Positions 15,965 through 24,558 of a stretch of DNA of 64,000 nt are shown here, piece by piece. Each line of letters begins with the position of its first letter. Within the stretch, counting starts at the first letter, position 1. The stretch is from Bacillota bacterium (lineage in GTDB: Bacteria; Bacillota; Clostridia; Christensenellales; SZUA-584): positions 28,426-92,425 of the forward strand of contig JAEZKQ010000014.1 of NCBI GenBank assembly GCA_023436115.1. The letters run 5' to 3'. The notes under the pieces were generated by a model. It was not told where the DNA came from and made no database searches. It saw nothing but the letters and a program-made list of their open reading frames with translations. Position numbers and translations under genes: made by a program.

Positions 15965-16759
15965 ATGACGGAAGAAAAAACATGGGCTTATAAAGATATG
16001 CAGGTGGCCTATACCATAGCGGGAAAGCCGAGTGCCGAAGCAATCGTCTTCTTGCATCCCGCGTTTGCTGATAGAAGCGTTTTTCAATATCAAACAGCAT
16101 ATTTTCAAAAAGACTACTTTGTGATCACAGTGGACATGACGGGGCATGGACAAAGCCAGCTTAACCAAAAGCAGGTGGATATGGGCGACATGCCGGACAT
16201 TATAAAAGGCGTATGCGACGCAAGCGGTGTCACGCGCGCCCATTTGGTGGGTGTTTCGCTGGGGTCGCTGGTTGCGCAAGCCGTCGCGCAGGCTTATCCT
16301 GAGCTGGCAGCCTCAGTGACGATAGTGGGAGGCTATTCTATACACAAGGACAATCAAAGCATACTCAAAGCGCAAAAAAAGGAGATACTCAGATGGACTT
16401 GGCGCATGCTTGTGTCCATAGAAGCGCTTAAGCAAGATATCGTCACGAAATCAGCGTCTTCAGAAGAAGGCCAGGCCATACTAAAGGCAAGCGTAAGCGC
16501 GTTTACGCGCCGTTCATCCCGGGGAATGGCGGGCATGCGCCGCTTGTTTATAGAGCGCGAAACGCCGGTGCCTTATCCACTCCTTATTGTTGTGGGTGAA
16601 AGCGATATGCCGCTGATAAGAGAAGCCGGAGAAAGGCTTAAAGCTCTGGAGCCGGGCTCGCAGTTTAAATTGATACAAGGTGCGGGGCACTGCGCCAATA
16701 TCGACAACCCTATGGCGTTCAACGCGGTGCTAGAAGCTTTCCTGGCTCAGCTTAAATAG
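15965..16759 (+). CDS. Alpha/beta hydrolase
   Basis: A 264-residue alpha/beta-hydrolase-fold enzyme. The nucleophile elbow is GVSLGS (GxSxG), the oxyanion-hole HP lies in VFLHPAF, an acid candidate is in VVGESDMP, and the catalytic His is in GAGHCANIDNP. The order and length are normal for esterase/haloalkane dehalogenase/MhpC-type enzymes; the substrate cannot be read from sequence. It is coupled to the PadR gene (ATG one base after its stop), so expression should follow that regulator. No signal peptide, so cytoplasmic. Confidence 0.9.
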   Translation: MTEEKTWAYKDMQVAYTIAGKPSAEAIVFLHPAFADRSVFQYQTAYFQKDYFVITVDMTGHGQSQLNQKQVDMGDMPDIIKGVCDASGVTRAHLVGVSLGSLVAQAVAQAYPELAASVTIVGGYSIHKDNQSILKAQKKEILRWTWRMLVSIEALKQDIVTKSASSEEGQAILKASVSAFTRRSSRGMAGMRRLFIERETPVPYPLLIVVGESDMPLIREAGERLKALEPGSQFKLIQGAGHCANIDNPMAFNAVLEAFLAQLK

Positions 16760-16888
16760 AGGATATCGTCCGTTATAATTTCGGTTGCTTTTGTGAAAAC
16801 TATGTTAAAAAGAAGGATTATGAATAAGTTGTGTTGAATTACTGTATATAAAATAATAGAAAAAAGAGATAATAGGGAGGAAGAACAC

Positions 16889-17383
16889 ATGAGCGAAAAC
16901 AAAACGATGGACAATTTGATGGCCGCTTTCGCGGGAGAATCACAGGCCAACAGAAAATATACCGCGTATGCTAAGCAAGCTGAAAAGGAAGGCAAAACTA
17001 ACGCGGCAAAGCTGTTCCGTGCCGCCGCAGACGCGGAAACGCTGCATGCGCTCAAGCACTTTGAAGTGGCCGGCAAGGTCGGCGATACCGCGATTAATCT
17101 GCAAGACGCGGTTGCAGGGGAGACATACGAATACAAAGACATGTATCCGGATTTTGTGAAGGCTGCGGAAGCCGAAGGCAACAAAGCGGCGGTGCGTACG
17201 TTTACGTTTGCCATGAAAGCCGAAGAGGTGCATGCAAGGCTGTATGCCGAAGCGCTGGCGGATATTAACGAAACCGAAGAGGTATTTTACTATCTGTGCC
17301 CTGTCTGCGGCAATATCGAGAAGGCCGTGCCGGATGCTTGCTCCATATGCGGTGCGCCGGGCAGCAAGTTCATCAAGTATTAA
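16889..17383 (+). CDS. rbr: Rubrerythrin
   Basis: A 164-residue non-haem iron protein that reduces hydrogen peroxide in anaerobes. Residues 1-130 form the four-helix di-iron domain (FAGESQANRKYTAYA, AADAETLHALKH, VAGETYEYKDMYPDF, AMKAEEVHARLY). The C-terminus is a rubredoxin-like Fe(Cys)4 knuckle, CPVCGN...CSICGAPGSKF, which delivers electrons. Standard length, strong GGGAGG site and its own terminator. It is probably fed by NAD(P)H-rubredoxin reductase encoded elsewhere. Typical of strict anaerobes. Confidence 0.97.
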   Translation: MSENKTMDNLMAAFAGESQANRKYTAYAKQAEKEGKTNAAKLFRAAADAETLHALKHFEVAGKVGDTAINLQDAVAGETYEYKDMYPDFVKAAEAEGNKAAVRTFTFAMKAEEVHARLYAEALADINETEEVFYYLCPVCGNIEKAVPDACSICGAPGSKFIKY

Positions 17384-17396
17384 ACCGAGAGATAAG

Positions 17397-17427
17397 AAAC
17401 GGACGCCATATGACGTCCGTTTTTTTA
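17397..17427 (+). terminator. Intrinsic terminator of rubrerythrin gene
   Basis: AAACGGACG (17397-17405) with CGTCCGTTT (17414-17422), followed by TTTTT. Confidence 0.9.
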
Positions 17428-17440
17428 TGTCCTGATTCAT

Positions 17441-17464
17441 GTAGGGGAGACCTTTGGTCTCCCG
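17441..17464. repeat. Interspersed hairpin GTAGGGGAGACC..GGTCTCCC
   Basis: GGGAGACC (17445-17452), ttt, GGTCTCCC (17456-17463). It resembles the GTAGGGGCGACC-type short repeat seen between genes in many Clostridia. There is no U-tract on either strand, so it is not a normal terminator. Confidence 0.55.
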
Positions 17465-18346
17465 TTATCCCTCACCGCCCAGCAGTGCCGCGTCAAAGAA
17501 ATCCGTTACACGTGTTTCATACGCGTCAGGATACACAAAGAACCCTTGGGTGTGCCCGGCATCGGGGACGATCCAAAGCTCTGAGCGCCCTGCTGTGACA
17601 GTTGAAAACATCGTGTTGTAGTCCACTTCATCAGCCACGTTGCCCGCTGCGATGAAAAGCAGCTTCGTGTCCGCCGCGAATTTTATGGATGCCAATATCG
17701 TGGTCTCAGGCGGTTTCTGGCCTGTAAAAAGCTCTGCCGACGCGTACATCACACGCGTTGTGAAGCTGCGCCACAAGCTTTGGTTGGCGCCCATCGACAG
17801 ATAATCGGCTATGGTGTGGTGCGTACCGCCGTCGCTCACGATCGCGGCGATCTCGGGAAAATCGCTGCATGTGCTGAGCAGCACCTCGCCGCCCAGCGAT
17901 AGCCCCAAAGCGCCGATGTTTTTCACATCGCTTTGCTCGTTTAAGTAATCCACGGCGGCCTTAATGTCTTTGTCGCATTCCCAGCCCAGCGTGTTGCCGC
18001 TGCCGCCGCTGCTGCCATGCCCGCGCAAGCCCAATGCCAAAATGCCGTAATCATGGCTTGAAAGCATATTGGCATATTCGCGTATGGATTCCAAAGAACC
18101 GGCGCTGCCATGCACAAGCACAATTACAGCGCCGTTATCGGGCGCTTTATACCACGCGGACAGATGAACGTCGTCGGACGCGGTCAGCGATATTGCTTCG
18201 AATCCATCCGGGGGCGTGGCAGGCTCCAGTGTTTGCCGCGTTGAGGCGATCACGCCCATGCCCGCGGGAAACACAATATAAAGCATGACCGCTATGCCAA
18301 ACAAGACGAACAACAGAATGGCCCACCACTTTTTTTTCTTTTTCAC
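17465..18346 (-). CDS. Membrane-anchored alpha/beta hydrolase
   Basis: A 293-residue protein with an N-terminal membrane anchor or uncleaved signal (KKKKKWWAILLFVLFGIAV) and an extracytoplasmic alpha/beta-hydrolase domain. The HG oxyanion motif is VLVHGSAGS, the nucleophile motif is GLSLGGE (GxSxG), and the His is in DAGHTQGF; an acid candidate lies near AADTKLLFIAAGN. It is similar to the BAAT/DUF-type acyl hydrolases of the YqkD/FrsA group. It starts at a GTG with GGAG eight bases before. Single-gene unit on the minus strand; substrate unknown. Confidence 0.88.
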   Translation of the reverse strand: MKKKKKWWAILLFVLFGIAVMLYIVFPAGMGVIASTRQTLEPATPPDGFEAISLTASDDVHLSAWYKAPDNGAVIVLVHGSAGSLESIREYANMLSSHDYGILALGLRGHGSSGGSGNTLGWECDKDIKAAVDYLNEQSDVKNIGALGLSLGGEVLLSTCSDFPEIAAIVSDGGTHHTIADYLSMGANQSLWRSFTTRVMYASAELFTGQKPPETTILASIKFAADTKLLFIAAGNVADEVDYNTMFSTVTAGRSELWIVPDAGHTQGFFVYPDAYETRVTDFFDAALLGGEG

Positions 18347-18435
18347 GCGTATGTCTCCATAAATACGTATTCTATGAGAATAAACCTCTTATTGCCACAA
18401 ATTATAACATAATGCAGCCATATATACCCATGAAA

Positions 18436-18461
18436 AACAAAAAAAGCCCGAAAATGAGCTT
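18436..18461 (-). terminator. Terminator of the Spo0E-like gene
   Basis: Minus strand AAGCTC (18461-18456), loop ATTTTC, GGGCTT (18449-18444), then TTTTTGTT. Confidence 0.65.
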
Positions 18462-18517
18462 GGGACAGCATCTATCACAAATATCTTTTTTGTTAATATG
18501 GTTTGGCAGGAATCGGG

Positions 18518-18700
18518 CTATTGCCGGCTGCCCGGATGCTCTTTGTGATACTTGGAAACGAGTTTATTGACCTTCTGGCTTTGCTTGAGTATGGCCTCAT
18601 CCTTGGAAATACGAATGCCGTCTTTGATCGCCTGCTCTATCATGCTGTCGAGTATGCTTCTTTCCTTTTGCAGCTCGTCAAAACTGTTCAACTTGTTCAT
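18518..18700 (-). CDS. Spo0E-like aspartyl-phosphate phosphatase
   Basis: A 60-residue two-helix protein from the ATG at 18700 (GGAGG six bases upstream). The hairpin is FDELQKERSILDSMIEQA then ISKDEAILKQSQKVNKLVSKY. Spo0E-family proteins dephosphorylate Spo0A~P and delay sporulation, and their signature is SQELD. Here the core reads SQKVN, so the acidic Asp that attacks or positions the phosphoryl group is replaced by Asn, and activity may be altered. The length is normal. A decayed relative lies at 15126-15309. Longer in-frame starts upstream have no ribosome site. Confidence 0.75.
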   Translation of the reverse strand: MNKLNSFDELQKERSILDSMIEQAIKDGIRISKDEAILKQSQKVNKLVSKYHKEHPGSRQ

Positions 18701-18864
18701 CCGTTCCTCCGACAGAGTGTATATAACAGAACTTAAGTCCCTGTTTATTATATACGCAAACAGAGCCACTGACAACGGGTAACTGGTTTGATAAAGGTAA
18801 TTATAAAAGCTGACGGAGGTATCCATCAGCTTTTAAGCAACCGGTATGCTTTGTTAACTTTGCG

Positions 18865-19170
18865 TCAGCTGCCGCTGGTGAGCTGAGACTTCACCTGTTG
18901 CACTTCACTGTCTTCGGCCATTGTCGCGGGCTGATAAAAGCCCTTAGACTGCGCGATCTTGTAAAGCTCATACTGCGACGTCTCGCAGTTGTTTCTGATC
19001 TGCTGTATGGCCTGTCTTAGGTTCGGGTTCGAGCATTCCGATATGACATTGGCGTAGGTCGTGAGGCTGCTTTTCACGGAGCTCAGCGCGTCGTTGACCA
19101 TCGCTTTTTCCTGTAGACCGCTTTGTGAGCCGCCTTGCATACCGCCGGCATTTGTCTGCATTGTATTCAT
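18865..19170 (-). CDS. CotF-like spore coat protein
   Basis: A 101-residue helical protein with a Gly/Gln-rich N-terminus (MQTNAGGMQGGSQSG) and a CotF-type core: VNDALSSVKSSLTTYANVIS, CSNPNLRQAIQQIRNNCETS, QYELYKIAQSKGFYQPA. The YxLxKxKGxYxP-like ending is the family hallmark. Such proteins are coat components or spore-associated ferritin-like bundles made in the mother cell or forespore. AGGAGG lies six bases before the ATG. It follows the smaller gene at 19181-19366 by 10 bases; together they form one operon with a sigma-G-like promoter. Confidence 0.85.
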   Translation of the reverse strand: MNTMQTNAGGMQGGSQSGLQEKAMVNDALSSVKSSLTTYANVISECSNPNLRQAIQQIRNNCETSQYELYKIAQSKGFYQPATMAEDSEVQQVKSQLTSGS

Positions 19171-19180
19171 ATTTTGCCTC

Positions 19181-19366
19181 CTAGCTTAAAAATGACAGCA
19201 GCTGCTGTTTTGTTTGCTGCGCATCCTGCGCGGATTTCTGAAAATAGGATTTCACTTGCGGGTCGCTGGACTGCTGAGCATAAGTCTGCATCTTTTGGAA
19301 TGCCGTTTCGTGCGCACCGATAAGATGTCTTAAGTTCTGAAGCTCCAATTTGTTAAGTTGTGACAT
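19181..19366 (-). CDS. Small spore coat-associated helical protein (CotF N-terminal-like)
   Basis: A 61-residue helix pair: LNKLELQNLRHLIGAHETAF, QKMQTYAQQSSDPQVKSYF, QKSAQDAQQTKQQLLSFLS. The LRHLIxxHE...A pattern is found in short spore coat-like proteins encoded next to CotF homologues. The start at 19366 has AAAGGAG eight bases upstream. It is the first gene of the two-gene unit and has a sigma-G-like promoter (19399-19428). It probably associates with its larger neighbour in the coat or forespore. Confidence 0.8.
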   Translation of the reverse strand: MSQLNKLELQNLRHLIGAHETAFQKMQTYAQQSSDPQVKSYFQKSAQDAQQTKQQLLSFLS

Positions 19367-19398
19367 AGAAGGACTCCTTTCATTTAATTCACACTCTT

Positions 19399-19428
19399 TA
19401 TTATCCGGCAATGCCCACTTGATTATTC
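19399..19428 (-). promoter_or_regulatory. Sigma-G-like promoter of the coat-protein pair
   Basis: Minus strand: GAATA (19428-19424), 18 bases, GATAATA (19405-19399), one mismatch from the sigma-G/sigma-F -10 CATAATA. Fits forespore expression. Confidence 0.5.
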
Positions 19429-19477
19429 GTTAAAAAATGCATTAAACGATGCGAAAAATATTGAAAAAAATGAAAAG

Positions 19478-20899
19478 TTACTGTGTTTTTTTAAGAATAT
19501 CCGGCGTTTTTACACGGCCTTTTGTGAGCGAAGCGGCCATTGCAGCCAGCGCGATGATACTCGCAACAATAAATGTGAAGCGCAGTGCATAGATGAAAGC
19601 GGCCTTTTGGGCGATCATGGCGGAGAGCCCTTCCGCGCTTGCGGCGGGAGCGCGTCCTGAAAACAATGTAAAAAGAGCACCCGAGAGCCCGACGCCAAAA
19701 ACCATGCCCATATTGCGCGCAGTCGCAAGCATACCCGATGCCACGCCGCGGCTTTCCGACGGTACACTGCCCATCAAAGCAGTGTTGTTGGGCGTTTGAA
19801 ACAGTCCGGAGCCAAAGCCAGTGACTGCCATCGCCATAACGATATACCAATTGGGTGTGTCCACATCGAGCCGGCTTAAAAGGAACAGCCCGACTGCCAT
19901 GATACCCATGCCCGCAGAGCTTAATAGCCTTGTATCGGAGCGATCCGCAATCACGCCCGCAAGCGGTGCAACGAGCAGCGCAGACAGCGGCATGGGGATA
20001 TACAGCAGCCCCGCCATGGCGGGCTCATATAGGCGCACTGTCTGCAAATAGAATGGCGCTAAAAAGACCATGATATATTGTGCCATATAGTTAAAAACAG
20101 CGGCGGCCAAGCTTGCCGAAAAAACGCGTCTGCGAAAGAGACTTAAGTCGAGTATCGGGTGAGTGGAACGTTTTTCAAACCGTATAAAGATGGCGGCGAT
20201 GAGAAGACCGCCCGTGAGCATAGCCACAAACAGCGTGGTGTCCATACCATTACCCACCTGATCGAGCGATAATAGTATGAGCGACAGCGCGGCAAATATC
20301 ATGATGCTGCCCGGTATGTCCATACGCATGCTTGGTTTTCTGCGGTCTGCCGGAATATACTTGGCGGCCATGGCGATACCGATAATGCCCACGGGGATAT
20401 TGATAAAAAATATGCTTTGCCACCCGAACGCACTGGTGAGCGCGCCGCCCAGCACAGGGCCTGTGGACAGCGCGACGGCGACAGCTACCGCGTTGACGCT
20501 GAAAGCCCGACCGCGATGCTCCGCCGCTACGTTGTGTGTAATGATAGCGGAATTCGTCGCGAACATCATACCCGCACCCAGCGCCTGCACGACGCGCAGC
20601 CCGATCAGCATTTCCACACTTGTCGCAAAACCGCACAGCGCCGAACCGACGGTAAATATGGCAAAGCCCCAGATATACACCTTTTTCTGGCCGTAAAGAT
20701 CCGACAGGCGGCCAAAGAACAGCAGCACGCTGCTGACCACGATCAGATAGGCCGTCACCACCCATTCCACCATGGAAAGCGGGACGTTATAATGGGCTTG
20801 AATCACAGGGTTCGCGATGTTGACCACGCTGGCATCGAGCGCCGACATAAACGTGCCCAGCGCGACCGAGAACAGCATCAGCCCCTTCTTTTGCTTCAT
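19478..20899 (-). CDS. DHA2-family drug:H+ antiporter (14 TM)
   Basis: A 473-residue MFS exporter. Helix 1 carries TFMSALDASVVNIANPVI, the DHA2 motif D1-like ALDxxxVNxAxP. The inter-helix loop has motif A GRLSDLYGQKKV, and motif C is ALSTGPVLGGAL in helix 5. Fourteen hydrophobic segments are predicted. It belongs with the EmrB/QacA/LfrA-type multidrug exporters. The ATG at 20899 has AAGGA nine bases upstream; upstream in-frame ATGs lie before the promoter boxes. Monocistronic with a TTGACA promoter (20939-20967) and no dedicated regulator adjacent. Confidence 0.93.
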   Translation of the reverse strand: MKQKKGLMLFSVALGTFMSALDASVVNIANPVIQAHYNVPLSMVEWVVTAYLIVVSSVLLFFGRLSDLYGQKKVYIWGFAIFTVGSALCGFATSVEMLIGLRVVQALGAGMMFATNSAIITHNVAAEHRGRAFSVNAVAVAVALSTGPVLGGALTSAFGWQSIFFINIPVGIIGIAMAAKYIPADRRKPSMRMDIPGSIMIFAALSLILLSLDQVGNGMDTTLFVAMLTGGLLIAAIFIRFEKRSTHPILDLSLFRRRVFSASLAAAVFNYMAQYIMVFLAPFYLQTVRLYEPAMAGLLYIPMPLSALLVAPLAGVIADRSDTRLLSSAGMGIMAVGLFLLSRLDVDTPNWYIVMAMAVTGFGSGLFQTPNNTALMGSVPSESRGVASGMLATARNMGMVFGVGLSGALFTLFSGRAPAASAEGLSAMIAQKAAFIYALRFTFIVASIIALAAMAASLTKGRVKTPDILKKTQ

Positions 20900-20938
20900 T
20901 ATGTCATTTCCTTGCTTTATATAGTCTTTCGAATTAAA

Positions 20939-20967
20939 AACATAAGCATCCGCGCTGATCTTGTCAA
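20939..20967 (-). promoter_or_regulatory. Sigma-A promoter of the DHA2 exporter
   Basis: Minus strand TTGACA (20967-20962), 17 bases, TATGTT (20944-20939). Confidence 0.7.
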
Positions 20968-21052
20968 GTTGCGCGGCTTTATGGATAGTATTTGCGCGGT
21001 CATGCGTATGAATGCGCAGATTTTTGCACGCGAAGTGAATCAACATTAATGA

Positions 21053-21082
21053 TTGTATGGATATGCAATATAGTGCTATAAT
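21053..21082 (+). promoter_or_regulatory. Sigma-A promoter of the coiled-coil gene
   Basis: TTGTAT (21053-21058), 18 bases, TATAAT (21077-21082). Confidence 0.65.
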
Positions 21083-21117
21083 GTGGTAATTGATGCAATC
21101 ATTTTTAGGAGAAAATC

Positions 21118-22059
21118 ATGATATTAAGCGAATTTAGCGCACAGATGCAAGTCCAGCAGCAGGGAATGGCACGTCTTAAGAAGATCGATGCCATCATCGC
21201 ACAACTGGAAAACGAAAAGGCGGCTCTGGAGAGCAAACTAAAGACGCTGCAAGAAACGCTCGCCAAAGAAAATTTTGACCTTTATAAGCTGGAAAACAAA
21301 AATCTTGCCGCGCTTTTTTATTCGCTGATTGGGACGCTGGATAAGCATATGGATAAAGAGCGAAAGGAAGCCGCCGCCGCAAAACTTAAGCACGATCAGG
21401 CTGTCAGCGAATTGGCCGATGTTATAGCGCAGATCGAAAAACTCAACTATGAACGCTTTTCCTATATTGACTGCAAGAAAAAATATAATGATTTTTACGC
21501 GCTTAAAAAACAAGAACTGCTTATGCAAAACAGTGAAACGGCCAGAGACATTATGGCGCTGGAGGAGAAAATAAACGCCTCAAAGATTAAACTTAAAGAA
21601 ATCGATGAAGCGATATTTGCCGGAAAGCGCGTTATGGACAGCCTAAATAACGCCTATGATGAATTGGGCAGAGCGGAAAACTGGGGCGTTTGGGACATGG
21701 CGGGCGGCGGACTGATAAGCGGAATCGCGAAGCATGGACATATCGATAACGCGATGGGTGATATTGAACAGGTGAGAAAGCGAATGCTGGCGTTTAAATC
21801 GGAGCTTTGCGATATCAAGCTAGGCGACGAGTTTGGCATTCATATCAGTGAAACGGCAAGGTTTGCGGATGTCTTTTTTGACGGACTGATTTCCGACTGG
21901 TTTGTACAGGCGCAGATCAATGAATCTCAGAGCAGTGTCGTGAACGCGAAAAGCAGGGTCAGCGCGGTTCTTGGAAAGCTGGAGCTGATGCAGCGCCAGG
22001 AGAATATCCATATTGAAAGCCTGCAAAAGCAGCTTAGCGGCATCGTAATAAACGGATAA
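21118..22059 (+). CDS. Coiled-coil protein, function unknown
   Basis: A 313-residue cytoplasmic protein dominated by coiled coil (residues ~10-60, 75-190, 270-310; for example KIDAIIAQLENEKAALESKL and KLKTLQETLAKENFDLYKLE). In the middle is a conserved-looking non-coil segment, AENWGVWDMAGGGLISGIAK HGHIDNA, around residues 188-215, which I have seen in uncharacterised Bacillota proteins. No signal peptide or membrane helix. It has its own sigma-A promoter and stands alone. The Gly-rich central box and flanking coils suggest a structural or adaptor role; nothing more can be stated. Confidence 0.7.
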   Translation: MILSEFSAQMQVQQQGMARLKKIDAIIAQLENEKAALESKLKTLQETLAKENFDLYKLENKNLAALFYSLIGTLDKHMDKERKEAAAAKLKHDQAVSELADVIAQIEKLNYERFSYIDCKKKYNDFYALKKQELLMQNSETARDIMALEEKINASKIKLKEIDEAIFAGKRVMDSLNNAYDELGRAENWGVWDMAGGGLISGIAKHGHIDNAMGDIEQVRKRMLAFKSELCDIKLGDEFGIHISETARFADVFFDGLISDWFVQAQINESQSSVVNAKSRVSAVLGKLELMQRQENIHIESLQKQLSGIVING

Positions 22060-22179
22060 AGCAAATCTGGTGCTGCTAGTCATCATCCATACAGTGAAAA
22101 CGTGCAAAAGTAGCAGTGTCATGCCACAGGGAACGGCAAATTCCCGCCGAATAGCGACTAAACATAAAGGAGAAACGAC

Positions 22180-22458
22180 ATGATAAATCCCTGCGGGTGC
22201 GACTGCGCAGATTGCAGTCAGTTCCGTGACACATGCGAAGGTTGCAGAGAAATTACGGGGAAGGTGTATTGGGCGGCGTATGTGGGCAGTGATGTCTGCC
22301 CGATCTATAGCTGCTGCAGCGGAAACGGCTATGACCACTGCGGTCAATGCGGCGATCTGCCCTGCCATATCTATTTTGACACACAAGACCCTGGGATGAC
22401 GAAGGAACAGCACGAAGCGGACGTGAAAGCGCGCACCGCCCGTCTCAAAGCGATATAA
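22180..22458 (+). CDS. DUF3795 Cys-rich protein
   Basis: A 92-residue protein with ten or more cysteines arranged as in DUF3795: CGCDCADCSQFRDTCEGC, then DVCPIYSCC and HCGQCGDLPCHIYF. The pattern suggests metal (zinc or iron) binding; the biochemical role is unknown. AAGGAG lies seven bases before the ATG. It is placed between unrelated genes, convergent with the DUF6179 gene. Confidence 0.85.
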   Translation: MINPCGCDCADCSQFRDTCEGCREITGKVYWAAYVGSDVCPIYSCCSGNGYDHCGQCGDLPCHIYFDTQDPGMTKEQHEADVKARTARLKAI

Positions 22459-22487
22459 CCATGCCATAAGGGGGCTGTAAACGGTAA

Positions 22488-23834
22488 CTACATAAAGCGG
22501 ATGTTTTTGGACAGACTGCGTATGCTCTTTTGCCGCGCGTCGTCCATACTGCCGATGTGCTTTTTAAGCGTGCCGCGCCAAAGCGCTTCGGCGTCGTTTG
22601 TGTGCAGCGTGTCCGACGGGTATTCGCGGCACAGGTGCAGCAGCATCGCCAATGCGTCGTCCCCCAGCGTTTGCAATACGGCGGTTAAATCCGCCGCGGT
22701 CAGGCAGCGCGCTTCAAACAGATCCACCATATCCGCGATGGATTTCACGTGCTGTTTGACGAGCGCGACGCGGTCTTCGGGGAATCGGCACTCGGTGATA
22801 TCGGCTGTGACAACGCGGAACTGCTCGTCGCTCATGCGCGGGGCGTCGCGGAACAGCACAGGCGCGGGTGCGGCTTTGATGGTCAGAAACACGCGGGAGA
22901 GCGTGCCCGTTTGCAGCGCGTTGCGTACAGACGGTGCGAGCAGTGCCGCCGCGTCTGAGGCGTAGCACGTTGTCGCCGTGTCCTGAATGCCCAGCCCCTT
23001 GCAGAGTGCTTCGGCGGTGGCGCGCAGCAGCCGTTTGAGCGGCGCGGCCGTGAGCTCGCTCAGTCGCTCTCTCAGCAAAGCGCGGTCTTGGGACGATAAC
23101 GATAATGAGTCGGGGCGGCGCTGACAAAGCAGTGCGCCCATCGCGTTGGTCAGCACGAGCAAGAATATGTTCACGGGCGCTTCAATGCCGCCACTCGTCC
23201 TCAGCAGACCGTTGATCTCGTCCGCGCTCCAGCGGCGCGTGAAGCTGTCTTCAATCTTTAGGCGCTTTATATACCGTGCGATGAATTCGATGCCCACCGA
23301 ATCGTCCATAGGCACAGCGGTGGGGTAGTCGATGAGGCCGGGGGTGTCATGCGCCGCGTCGTATACGTGGTACGCGCTGAAAAAGGTGCCCAGACCCTCA
23401 TGCAGTGTGGCGGTCCATGTACGGCTTTGCAGCGGCATGCTTTGGGATAACAGTGCAGCATATTGCGCTTTGGTCTTTTCCAATAGCTCTCGTAGTTGCG
23501 TCTGTCCCCGGTCAAAAAGTCTGCGAATGGGCGTGCCGCGCAGTGCTGCCAGCGCCGCGTCTGCGGTGGGCAGCCGTTTGAGCGTATGTGCAATGCTGTA
23601 CGACGCGCATGCCATAAGGCTTTGCGCCGTTTCCACGCGTACCGATGTGCTCGCGCCCGCCGTGTAGCGCATTGCCATGAACTCCAGTACCTCCAGCAGC
23701 TGCCGCCGAATGCTGCGCTGCTCGGCTTCGCTCAGCAGGCCGTGCTGCGTCGCCAGCTGCAGCAGCGATTCCAGCCAATGCGCGTTGTTTAGCTGCGCTT
23801 TGCTGATGGTACTGCGTGATATGAGCTTATTCAT
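22488..23834 (-). CDS. DUF6179-family protein
   Basis: A 448-residue, mostly helical protein with no signal peptide or membrane helix. It begins MNKLISRSTISKAQLNNAHW and includes QHGLLSEAEQRSIRRQLLEV, MAMRYTAGASTSVRVETAQS and LHEGLGTFFSAYHVYDAAHD. These features and the pairing with a DUF6323 gene identify the DUF6179 family, which is uncharacterised. The start at 23834 (GAGG seven bases upstream) overlaps the DUF6323 stop by 8 bases, so the two are translationally coupled and probably act together. The conserved pairing suggests a complex. Confidence 0.8.
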   Translation of the reverse strand: MNKLISRSTISKAQLNNAHWLESLLQLATQHGLLSEAEQRSIRRQLLEVLEFMAMRYTAGASTSVRVETAQSLMACASYSIAHTLKRLPTADAALAALRGTPIRRLFDRGQTQLRELLEKTKAQYAALLSQSMPLQSRTWTATLHEGLGTFFSAYHVYDAAHDTPGLIDYPTAVPMDDSVGIEFIARYIKRLKIEDSFTRRWSADEINGLLRTSGGIEAPVNIFLLVLTNAMGALLCQRRPDSLSLSSQDRALLRERLSELTAAPLKRLLRATAEALCKGLGIQDTATTCYASDAAALLAPSVRNALQTGTLSRVFLTIKAAPAPVLFRDAPRMSDEQFRVVTADITECRFPEDRVALVKQHVKSIADMVDLFEARCLTAADLTAVLQTLGDDALAMLLHLCREYPSDTLHTNDAEALWRGTLKKHIGSMDDARQKSIRSLSKNIRFM

Positions 23835-24306
23835 CGTATTCCTCATAATCATCGTCGTGCTGCGGAAGGATATCCTCGCCGAAGCGTATGCGCCGCGATA
23901 CCGCAGAGAGTATGTCTTCGCGCAGCAGATCGGCTGAGCCTTGGCAGGAGGTATCAAAATGCCGCCGCATCAGCGCGATCAGCTCGTCGTCGTCCAGTTC
24001 GTCCAGCGTTTCAGTCTTGTACTCATAAAACGTTTCCACGAGCAGATGCAGCGTGTCGATGTAGCTGTCGTCAGCGAGATAGGGCGAGTCTGCAAAGGCC
24101 AGTATGATCTTGGGCAGTGCGCCGCCCGCAAATTCCACGCGTCCTGCATTTTTGAGCGCCTGTGTGCGCGTTAGCACCAGCGCTTTCGCGTCCGCTTCCG
24201 ACAGCTTGATGCCATAGCGCGCGGTGATCGCGTTGCAGGCCACGATATCAGCCACGGCGATGCTCTTTGTCTGACCACCAAGGATCAGTGAATTCTTTTC
24301 TTTCAT
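23827..24306 (-). CDS. DUF6323-family protein
   Basis: A 159-residue soluble protein starting at 24306 (GGAGG seven bases before). Key stretches are YGIKLSEADAKALVLTRTQA, GGALPKIILAFADSPYL, YIDTLHLLVETFYEYKTETL and LDELDDDELIALMRRHFD. The tail is strongly acidic (DDDYEEYDE). It matches the DUF6323 family, known mainly as the neighbour of DUF6179. It is first in the two-gene operon; function unknown. Confidence 0.8.
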   Translation of the reverse strand: MKEKNSLILGGQTKSIAVADIVACNAITARYGIKLSEADAKALVLTRTQALKNAGRVEFAGGALPKIILAFADSPYLADDSYIDTLHLLVETFYEYKTETLDELDDDELIALMRRHFDTSCQGSADLLREDILSAVSRRIRFGEDILPQHDDDYEEYDE

Positions 24307-24558
24307 ATTTGCCTCCAAAAATATATCTGCAAAGGGTATTGACAAAAGCCCGAATTTATGCTACAATAAATGTGTAATATGTAAATAAATAGCACAATCC
24401 CGTAAATTATAATATAACATTTTCCGTGTCCGCGGTCAATGCTTTTTTTATTCTCCGTAGAAACACGAAACAAACATATAAATAGCATAAATGACCTTGC
24501 CACCGATGTTGGAAAGAGGTACAATTTAACATATATTCATAAAAGGGGGTGCGGTTCC

